From positions 62,001 through 126,000 of the forward strand of contig JACTMP010000022.1 in assembly GCA_014584575.1 (NCBI GenBank): a DNA stretch of 64,000 bases, in the 5' to 3' direction. Made by a program: the position numbers and the translations under genes. Positions within the stretch are counted from its first letter, which is position 1. Each line of letters begins with the position of its first letter. This document shows, piece after piece, positions 58,215 to 64,000 of the stretch. The notes beneath the pieces were generated by a model, which saw only the letters and a program-made list of their open reading frames with translations, did not search any database and was not told where the DNA came from. The stretch comes from Chloroflexota bacterium. Its GTDB lineage: Bacteria > Chloroflexota > Anaerolineae > Promineifilales > Promineifilaceae.

Positions 58215-59240
58215 ATGTATGATCCATTAATTGCTTTACTCATCGGCACGGCCGTCGTTGCTGTTCTCCTCCTGTTGTTCCTGCCGGAGCGCGGGCTGTA
58301 TTGGCGCTGGCAGCAAACGGGCCGCCTGACACAGCGGGTGCTGACAGAAGACGCGCTCAAGTTCATTCACAAAGCGGAGATGCGCGGTGAAAAACCGACA
58401 TTGGCGGCCATTGCCGGGACGCTGCACATCAGCCAGAATGACACGGCCGTTCTCCTGACCAATATGCAAACGGAAGGGCTGCTCATCATGCAGGCGGGGC
58501 AAATTCAACTGACCCCACCGGGTCGGGAAGCGGCGCTGCACATCATCCGCGCCCACCGGCTGTGGGAGCGCCACCTGGCCGAAGAAACGGGCTATGACCA
58601 GGCAGAATGGCACGGCCGTGCCGACCTCATTGAACACCAACTTTCCCCACAAGAAGTGGAAGCACTGGCGGAACGGCTAGGCCACCCCACGCACGATCCG
58701 CACGGCGATCCTATCCCCTCGGCCAGCGGCAAAATGGTGGCGCACGGCGGCAAGGCATTGACCCAACTGCCGCTGGACACGCCGGCCCGCATCGTTCACC
58801 TGGAAGATGAACCGGAACTGGTATACGCTCAATTAGCCGCCGAAGGGTTGCATCCGGGCATGGCCGTGCGCGTGGTGGAAGTCTCACCAGAGCGCATCCG
58901 CTTTTGGGCCAATGGCAATGAACATTGGCTGGCCCCCATTATTGCTGCGAATGTGTCGGTGGTGGAAACGGAGACGGCCGTACTCCCCGAACCCGCCCCC
59001 GTTGGCGAACCGCTTACCGCCCTCAAACCGGGCGAAACCGGCGAAGTGATCGCCATCTCGCCCGCCTGTCGCGGTGCAGAACGCCGCCGCTTTATGGATT
59101 TGGGCATCCTGCGCGGCGCAAAAATCACCGCCGGTTTTCGCAGCCCCAGCGGCGACCCCGTCGCCTACCAGATTCGCGGCGCGACCATTGCCCTGCGGCA
59201 GGAGCAGGCGGCGCTTATATCCGTGATGCGTGACCCGTGA
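58215..59240 (+). CDS. Membrane-anchored DtxR-family regulator fused to FeoA domains
   Basis: 341 residues. A hydrophobic segment (about 5-25, IALLIGTAVVAVLLLLFL) is followed by a DtxR/MntR winged helix (about 38-110; LTEDALKFIHKAEMRGEKPTLAAIAGTLHISQNDTAVLLTNM) and the dimerisation/metal region with AHRLWERHLAEETG, IEHQLS and LGHPTHDPHGDPIP. The C-terminal half has two FeoA-like SH3 segments (about 185-250; 265-338, LKPGETGEVIAISPACRGAERRRFMDLGILRGAKI). GGAGG precedes the ATG. It heads a ferrous-iron operon with split FeoB genes. An N-terminal membrane helix on a DNA-binding regulator is unusual. The last residues VMRDP and stop come from a GTGATGCG repeat. Confidence 0.85.
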   Translation: MYDPLIALLIGTAVVAVLLLLFLPERGLYWRWQQTGRLTQRVLTEDALKFIHKAEMRGEKPTLAAIAGTLHISQNDTAVLLTNMQTEGLLIMQAGQIQLTPPGREAALHIIRAHRLWERHLAEETGYDQAEWHGRADLIEHQLSPQEVEALAERLGHPTHDPHGDPIPSASGKMVAHGGKALTQLPLDTPARIVHLEDEPELVYAQLAAEGLHPGMAVRVVEVSPERIRFWANGNEHWLAPIIAANVSVVETETAVLPEPAPVGEPLTALKPGETGEVIAISPACRGAERRRFMDLGILRGAKITAGFRSPSGDPVAYQIRGATIALRQEQAALISVMRDP

Positions 59241-59262
59241 TCTGTCACGCATCACGCATCAG
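59223..59262. repeat. GTGATGCG-family palindromic repeat
   Basis: GTGATGCGTGACCCGTGATC against TGTCACGCATCACGCATCA. It contains the stop of the DtxR-FeoA gene and ends shortly before the FeoB GTPase gene. Confidence 0.8.
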
Positions 59263-59283
59263 AAATAAAGAGGAACTAAACAC

Positions 59284-60108
59284 ATGCAAACTCAACACAC
59301 CCCCGACGGCTGCGCCACCTGCCCCATTCACAATGCCGGGAATTTGAAAAAACTGGGCATTGATATGAGCGATTGGGATTATGTGGTGGCGTTGGCCGGG
59401 AATCCCAATACTGGCAAAAGCACCGTTTTTAATGCCCTGACCGGGCTGCGCCAGCACACCGGCAACTGGCCCGGCAAAACTGTTACCCGCGCCGAAGGTG
59501 GCTTTGGCTACGGCGACGGCCGTTACAAACTGGTGGATTTGCCCGGCACCTATTCGCTGCTGTCCACCAGTCTGGATGAAGAAGTGGCGCGGGATTTCAT
59601 TCTCTTCGGCCAGCCGGATGTAACCATCATTGTGCTGGATGCAACGCGGTTGGAACGGAACCTGAATCTGGCGCTGCAAGTGCTGGAAATTACTGACCGG
59701 GCGGTGGCCTGCCTGAACCTGATGGACGAGGCCAAACGGCACGGCCTGGTGGTGGATGACCGGCGATTAGCGCGGGATTTAGGCATTCCGGTGGTGCCGA
59801 CGGCGGCGCGTTACGGCCGTGGCCTGCCCGAATTGCTGCAAGCCGTGCATGAAGTGGCTACCGGCCAGACCGTGTGCCAACCGTACCGCATCAAAAGTGA
59901 ATCGTCGGCCGTGCAGAAGGCGATCAACCAGTTGGTGCAGCAGTTACAGGCCGCCTTCCCTGGCCTGCCCAACGCCCGCTGGGTGGCGCTGCGGCTGCTG
60001 GATGGCGACCAGAGCATCGTCCGTGCCGTGCGCAACGGCGAATTGGGCCGCCTGAACGCGCCCGCGCCGCAACAAACAAATCGCATCGAATTGGAGGTAC
60101 TGGCATGA
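59284..60108 (+). CDS. feoB: FeoB GTPase (G protein) subunit of a split FeoB
   Basis: 274 residues, soluble N-terminal part of FeoB. G1 GNPNTGKST at 39-47, switch I region [15 protein letters not shown]3 DLPGTYSLL at 85-93, G4 [10 protein letters not shown], and G5-like [16 protein letters not shown] helical GDI-like part (about 190-265) follows. There is no membrane domain: the gene stops at 60108 where the permease gene begins with an ATGA overlap. The N-terminal CATCPIH contains a CxxC that standard FeoB lacks in this place and could bind iron. Downstream of DtxR-FeoA, it regulates or powers Fe2+ entry. Confidence 0.9.
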   Translation: MQTQHTPDGCATCPIHNAGNLKKLGIDMSDWDYVVALAGNPNTGKSTVFNALTGLRQHTGNWPGKTVTRAEGGFGYGDGRYKLVDLPGTYSLLSTSLDEEVARDFILFGQPDVTIIVLDATRLERNLNLALQVLEITDRAVACLNLMDEAKRHGLVVDDRRLARDLGIPVVPTAARYGRGLPELLQAVHEVATGQTVCQPYRIKSESSAVQKAINQLVQQLQAAFPGLPNARWVALRLLDGDQSIVRAVRNGELGRLNAPAPQQTNRIELEVLA

Positions 60109-61589
60109 CCACCTATCCTTTGAACGGCCGGGGCGTGATTGCCCCCCAACCTGCTCCTGATCCACAAGACGCCGTTTTACAAATGGCCGAATCCTTGCGC
60201 TGGCAAATTGGGCAGGATTTCCATGAACAGTTGATGGAAGACATCTACACCAACGCGGCGCAACTGGCCGACCGCGCCGTGACGCGCCCTGGCGAAAAGC
60301 CGCGCTTTGACCTGGACCGCACCATTGACCGCATTGTCACCAGCCGCACCTGGGGTTTCCCGATGATGATCGCCATGCTGGCCGCCGTGTTCTGGCTGAC
60401 GATTATTGGCGCCAATTATCCATCCCAATTTCTGGCCTCGATTCTCATTGATACGATGGTGCCGATTTTGCACCAGATTGCCAACACCATTGGCCTGCCC
60501 TGGTGGTTGAGCGGGCTGCTGATTGATGGCATGTATCTGGCGACGGCCTGGGTGATAAGCGTGATGCTGCCGCCGATGGCCATATTCTTCCCACTGTTTA
60601 CGCTGTTGGAGGATTTTGGCTACCTGCCGCGCGTGGCCTTTAACCTGGACAATGTGTTTAAGAAGTCTGGGGCGCATGGCAAACAGTCGTTGAGCATGAT
60701 GATGGGTTTTGGCTGTAATGCGGCGGGCGTGATTGCCACACGAGTGATTGACAGCCCGCGTGAACGGCTGATTGCCATCATCACCAATAATTTTGCGTTG
60801 TGCAACGGCCGTTGGCCCACCCAAATCCTCATTGCCAGCCTGTTTGTGGGCGCGTTGGTACCGGTGTACATCTCCGGGTTGGTCTCGGCGCTGGCGGTGG
60901 TGGGCATTGCCGTGTTGGGTGTGCTGCTGACCTTTGTCGTTTCCTGGAGTTTGTCGCGCACGGTGCTGCGCGGCGAACTGTCTACCTTTAGCCTGGAACT
61001 GCCGCCATATCGCCCGCCGCGGGTGCTGCAAACCATTTACACCTCGCTGATTGACCGCACGTTGTATGTGTTGTGGCGGGCGGTGGTCTTTGCGTTGCCG
61101 GCCGGGGCTATCATCTGGCTGATTGGTAATATCACCGTGAATGGCGTCAGTATTGCCGAATATCTGGTCAATTTCCTTAATCCATTGGGCATTTTAATTG
61201 GCCTGAACGGCGTCATTTTGCTGGCGTATGTAGTGGCCATTCCGGCGAATGAGATTGTGATTCCGACGGTATTGATGCTGACAGCGATGATGTTGGGCGC
61301 GGCTGGCGATGTGGGTGCAGGTGCGGGAGTGATGTTTGAACTGGATGAACCGGCGGCCGTAAAGGGTTTATTGACGGCGGGCGGCTGGACATTGCTCACG
61401 GCCGTGAACCTGATGCTCTTTTCGCTCATGCACAATCCGTGCAGCACCACCATTTACACCATTTACAAGGAGACGGGCAGTAAGCGGTGGACGGCCGTGT
61501 CCGCTCTGCTCCCTCTGGCCCTCGGTTTCACCGTCACCTTCTTCGTTGCCCAAATCTGGCGGTTGGCGGCGGGCTGGTTGGGCGGGTAA
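60105..61589 (+). CDS. feoB: FeoB permease (membrane) subunit of a split FeoB
   Basis: 494 residues, the membrane part normally fused behind the FeoB G protein. Two gate-like halves are visible: [45 protein letters not shown], then [12 protein letters not shown], which keep the pore Cys of GFGCN and the Cys of the second motif; the usual Pro after GCN is replaced (GCNAAG). The C-terminal half has [20 protein letters not shown] and [22 protein letters not shown]. About eight to ten helices. An N-terminal cytoplasmic stretch (about 1-85) with [15 protein letters not shown] resembles the linker after the GDI domain. ATGA overlap with the GTPase gene ensures equal translation. Confidence 0.9.
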   Translation: MTTYPLNGRGVIAPQPAPDPQDAVLQMAESLRWQIGQDFHEQLMEDIYTNAAQLADRAVTRPGEKPRFDLDRTIDRIVTSRTWGFPMMIAMLAAVFWLTIIGANYPSQFLASILIDTMVPILHQIANTIGLPWWLSGLLIDGMYLATAWVISVMLPPMAIFFPLFTLLEDFGYLPRVAFNLDNVFKKSGAHGKQSLSMMMGFGCNAAGVIATRVIDSPRERLIAIITNNFALCNGRWPTQILIASLFVGALVPVYISGLVSALAVVGIAVLGVLLTFVVSWSLSRTVLRGELSTFSLELPPYRPPRVLQTIYTSLIDRTLYVLWRAVVFALPAGAIIWLIGNITVNGVSIAEYLVNFLNPLGILIGLNGVILLAYVVAIPANEIVIPTVLMLTAMMLGAAGDVGAGAGVMFELDEPAAVKGLLTAGGWTLLTAVNLMLFSLMHNPCSTTIYTIYKETGSKRWTAVSALLPLALGFTVTFFVAQIWRLAAGWLGG

Positions 61590-61595
61590 ACGGCC

Positions 61596-61629
61596 AGACC
61601 CTAAGGGTTTCCAAAAACCCTTAGGGTCT
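61596..61629. repeat. AGACCCTAAGGGTTT hairpin, copy 2
   Basis: Same perfect stem as 48077-48110 with one loop difference (CC for CT), followed by TTCTTT; it may serve as terminator of the feo operon. Confidence 0.8.
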
Positions 61630-61650
61630 TTCTTTACGAAAAACCAGGAG

Positions 61651-61688
61651 CACAACTCCACAAATTCTTGAAAATTTGTGGAGTTGTG
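61651..61688. repeat. CACAACTCCACAAATT perfect hairpin
   Basis: A 16-base perfect stem with a CTTGAA loop, ending 14 bases before the ATPase gene start. It would sequester or lie just ahead of the ribosome-binding region of that gene. Confidence 0.75.
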
Positions 61689-61702
61689 TTATTTTTAGGG
61701 CC

Positions 61703-62851
61703 ATGATTCCCCGAATTTATGAGCCGTTGGCCGATTATCTCCAGCCAAACAAGGTGTTGTTGATCTATGGTCCGCGCCGGGTGGGCAAGACGACGCTGTT
61801 GCAAAACTTCCTGGCGACCACCTCCCTACGTTACAAACTAGACTCTGGCGACAACATTCAGACCCAATTGCTGCTCAGTTCCCAAGATTTCGGCCAGATT
61901 TTGCCCTATGTGGAAGGGTATGAACTGCTGGCGATTGATGAAGCGCAGGAGATACCCGACATTGGTAAGGCGCTCAAAATCATTGTGGATCAGGTTCCGG
62001 GCATTCGCGTCATTGTCACCGGCTCTTCTTCGTTTGAATTGGCCGGGCAAACAGGTGAACCATTGACCGGCCGTAAACGCACTCTGTCTCTTTATCCCAT
62101 CGCTCAAGCGGAGCTGTACGCGCCGGGCGCGGTCTACGGGTTGAACCGGCACGAATTACGTCAGAAGTTGCCTGAATTTCTGATATTTGGCAGCTACCCG
62201 GACGTGATTCAGTCCGCCACTCAGGCGGAACGGATTGAGGTGGTGACAGAGATTGCCAATTCCTATTTGCTGAAGGATGTGCTGGCTTTTGAACGGGTGC
62301 GCCATTCGCGGACGCTGCTGGATTTGTTGCGGCTGCTTGCTTTTCAGGTGGGCAGCGAAGTTTCCTATAGTGAATTGGCGACCAACCTGGGTGTAGACGT
62401 GAAGACGGTGCAGCGGTATCTGGATTTGTTGGAGCAGGCGTTTGTGTTGTTCCGGTTAGGTGGTTACGGCCGTAACCTGCGCAAAGAAGTCACCCGCAAA
62501 GTGAAGGTTTACTTTTGGGATAACGGCATCCGTAATGCCCTGATTGCCCAGTTTAATCCATTGGAACAACGGAATGATGTGGGCGCGTTGTGGGAGAATT
62601 TTTTCTTTGTGGAGCGGCTGAAATACCGCACCTATTTTGGCGTTCCGGCCAATGTCTATTTCTGGCGGACATATGACCAGCAAGAAATTGATATTGTGGA
62701 GGAGCGGGAGGGGAAATTGTTTGGGTATGAATGTAAATGGTCAACCCAAAAAACGGTGGCCCCACCCAAAGAGTGGCACAGCAACTACCCGGAAGCAGAG
62801 TTTAAGGCCGTGACCCCCGATAACTACCTCGATTTTGTGCTGCCAACTTAA
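61703..62851 (+). CDS. AAA ATPase with DUF4143 domain
   Basis: 382 residues. Walker A IYGPRRVGKTTLL at about 21-33, Walker B ELLAIDEAQEIPD near 80, sensor-like VIVTGSSSFEL, and the C-terminal DUF4143 part with LLRLLAFQVGSEVSYSELATNLGVDVKTVQRYLDLLEQAFVLF (winged helix) and a nuclease-like YFWRTYDQQEIDIVEE..GYECKWS, where Asp-Glu-Lys residues recall a PD-(D/E)XK core. Start ATG 61703 with AGGG upstream; the frame from 61676 would read a hairpin. Members are very widespread and of unproven function; many have arisen by transfer. It stands alone. Confidence 0.88.
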   Translation: MIPRIYEPLADYLQPNKVLLIYGPRRVGKTTLLQNFLATTSLRYKLDSGDNIQTQLLLSSQDFGQILPYVEGYELLAIDEAQEIPDIGKALKIIVDQVPGIRVIVTGSSSFELAGQTGEPLTGRKRTLSLYPIAQAELYAPGAVYGLNRHELRQKLPEFLIFGSYPDVIQSATQAERIEVVTEIANSYLLKDVLAFERVRHSRTLLDLLRLLAFQVGSEVSYSELATNLGVDVKTVQRYLDLLEQAFVLFRLGGYGRNLRKEVTRKVKVYFWDNGIRNALIAQFNPLEQRNDVGALWENFFFVERLKYRTYFGVPANVYFWRTYDQQEIDIVEEREGKLFGYECKWSTQKTVAPPKEWHSNYPEAEFKAVTPDNYLDFVLPT

Positions 62852-62857
62852 TGGATA

Positions 62858-62940
62858 CACAAACTAGACGGATGAGACGAATGTTCACGGATGACTGCAA
62901 AAAATCCGTGTTCATCCGTCCAATCCGTGTATCTATGTCT
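62858..62940. repeat. ACGGATGAGACGAATGTTCACGGAT palindromic repeat
   Basis: GATACACAAACTAGACGGAT and ATCCGTCCAATCCGTGTATC arms surround TTCACGGATGACTGCAAAAAATCCGTGTTC. It is a long imperfect hairpin between the ATPase and the convergent peptidase gene and can act as a terminator for either. Confidence 0.6.
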
Positions 62941-64000
62941 TAAAACTCGCGCAATAGAGCAACGTGGCCGCGCAGGCTTTCGTCCATTTTGGACAGGCTA
63001 ATGCTTTCGTCTACCACGTGTGCCTGGTTTTCTTCGCTGGCGGCGTAGCCGAGCATGGTCAGGTTGTAGGGCACAAAGTGACGGCCGTCCGTCGCAAATT
63101 GGTAGCGTGTAAAGGGCACTTCATGGCCGACGGCCGTGCCCAAAATCTGCTGGACACGCACCGCTTTGGCGTCGTCCGGCGCGGTGTAGAAGCCGAAGAT
63201 GGGCGCGTCGGAATCGGCAAAGGGGGTGTTGGGGGCGCACCAGGCATCGCTGATGTCGTGCGGCCACGCGCCCGCCAATTGGTGGACGAAGGTTTGCAAG
63301 CTGTTGATGCTTTCCACGGCCGTGCGGAAATCCAGCAGCACCCGCGCCCAGGCCGGGGTCACATTCGTGCTTTTGGTGTCCACTTCGATGATGGTGGGGG
63401 CCACGGTCGTGGGGCCAAGAATAGGGTGGCTTTTGAGTTGGGTTTGGGCCGTTTCCAGCTTTTGCAGGAAAGCGGCTAAGGCATAGTTCGGGTTTTGTGC
63501 TTTTTCGGGCACACTGGCATGGACGGAACGGCCGTGAAAGGTGAGCCACATCTGGATAATACCCCGGTGCCCCAGGGCGATCTGGTTATCGGACGGCTCA
63601 CCCAAGACCACCAAATCCACCGGATAATCGGCATGTTTCACCCAAAATTCCGCGCCCGCGCCGCCAATCTCCTCCTGCACCACACCCGTAAAAACAACAT
63701 CACGGCGCGGCCGTTCCCCCGCCCGCAGCAGGGCAGCCATGCTGTACACCTGCACCGCCAGCGGCCCTTTGATGTCACATGCGCCCCGGCCAATGAGACG
63801 GCCGTCCCGAATTTCCCCACTGTACGGCGGCACACTCCACAGGCTCGGTTCGCCGGGGTCCACATGATCCAGGTGGGTGTTGAGGACGATTGCGCCCAGG
63901 GAGGGGTCGGTGCCGCGGATACGGCCGTTGACGTTCCCTATCTCGTCAATCCACACCTCATCAAAACCCAACTTCCGGCACTCGGCCGCCACCACCTCAG
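62940..64000 (-). CDS. M20 family metallopeptidase/deacylase (N-terminus outside window)
   Basis: The frame stays open to the right edge (64000), so the start is outside; at least 352 residues are present. M20 marks: VLNTHLDHVDPGE (metal His and catalytic Asp), GRGACDIKGPLAVQ (bridging Asp), GVVQEEIGGAGA (catalytic Glu pair), VVLGEPSDNQIALGHRG (metal ligand region), a lid domain (IQMWLTFHGRSVHASVPE) and a final QAHVVDESISL with the last His. It resembles the YgeY/DapE/ArgE branch, which removes acyl groups or cuts dipeptides. Substrate is unknown. The N-terminal VWIDEIGNVNGRI is typical of YgeY-type hydrolases. Confidence 0.88.
   Translation of the reverse strand, partial: EVVAAECRKLGFDEVWIDEIGNVNGRIRGTDPSLGAIVLNTHLDHVDPGEPSLWSVPPYSGEIRDGRLIGRGACDIKGPLAVQVYSMAALLRAGERPRRDVVFTGVVQEEIGGAGAEFWVKHADYPVDLVVLGEPSDNQIALGHRGIIQMWLTFHGRSVHASVPEKAQNPNYALAAFLQKLETAQTQLKSHPILGPTTVAPTIIEVDTKSTNVTPAWARVLLDFRTAVESINSLQTFVHQLAGAWPHDISDAWCAPNTPFADSDAPIFGFYTAPDDAKAVRVQQILGTAVGHEVPFTRYQFATDGRHFVPYNLTMLGYAASEENQAHVVDESISLSKMDESLRGHVALLREF

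Noticed and set aside
1..64000. tRNA, rRNA or known riboswitch genes
   Set aside because: No cloverleaf with a GGTTCGAATCC-like arm, rRNA segment or known riboswitch core was recognised on either strand by reading; a covariance search was not possible.

Overview
The window looks like a chromosomal stretch of an uncultured Chloroflexota bacterium, probably Anaerolineae or a sister class. This is inferred from the gene mix (DUF2723 and PIG-V type membrane glycosyltransferases, a giant cyclase-AAA-TPR protein, an ECF sigma/DUF5667 pair, membrane pyrophosphatase, secreted proteins ending in an LPxxxKP-like tail) and from high G+C coding DNA (a sampled line near 12.0 kb is 58% G+C). No rRNA, tRNA, CRISPR or complete insertion sequence was recognised. 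Two sequence habits mark the whole window: the palindromic octamer ACGGCCGT occurs about every 500 bases, mostly inside genes, and most intergenic gaps carry short palindromic repeats of several families, many of which contain the stop codon of the gene before them.

Layout. 0-3.6 kb: tail of an HNH endonuclease, a PreP-like M16 protease and a DUF2442 protein. 3.6-5.6 kb: an A+T-rich methyltransferase plus putative restriction endonuclease, free of the octamer and followed by an attC-like inverted repeat. 5.7-10.7 kb: MaoC-like hydratase, metallo-beta-lactamase fold hydrolase, trpD and trpC separated by a Uma2 gene, and a V4R-domain protein. 11.0-20.2 kb: a double-cyclase/AAA/TPR signalling protein, a very large secreted gingipain-like protein with hexapeptide repeats, and an Asp/Glu racemase. 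20.2-26.8 kb, mostly minus strand: a histidine kinase/response regulator/small membrane protein operon, 2-phosphosulfolactate phosphatase, a coupled deaminase and Cys-rich small protein, an SDR enzyme and a PHP-domain protein. 26.9-32.6 kb: metallophosphoesterase, ParA-like ATPase with a coiled-coil partner, and a Cache-HAMP-GAF histidine kinase.

32.7-37.5 kb (minus strand) is the most striking functional unit: a putative diheme cytochrome b membrane protein, a nine-CXXCH cytochrome, a 2[4Fe-4S] ferredoxin, an FAD/NAD(P) oxidoreductase and a twenty-CXXCH cytochrome made of 40-residue repeats. All lie in one direction and form a plausible cytoplasm-to-surface electron conduit. 37.7-48 kb: cell-surface glycosylation genes, an ECF sigma factor with its membrane partner carrying an Asn-Asp repeat, a Tat/lipoprotein TRAP solute receptor, a K+-dependent type membrane pyrophosphatase with a hairpin-rich leader, and a class II histone-deacetylase-like enzyme. 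48.1-54.4 kb: a giant acidic TPR protein with dozens of DWL-type motifs, split by a frameshift inside a tandem repeat. 54.5-64 kb: ndk, rsfS (with evidence for a non-AUG start), a solute-receptor/VWA fusion, a second Uma2 gene, a ferrous-iron operon with a membrane-anchored DtxR-FeoA fusion and a FeoB split into GTPase and permease, a DUF4143-type ATPase, and a truncated M20 peptidase.

Positions of motifs were read by eye; family names come from recognised motifs, not from database searches.
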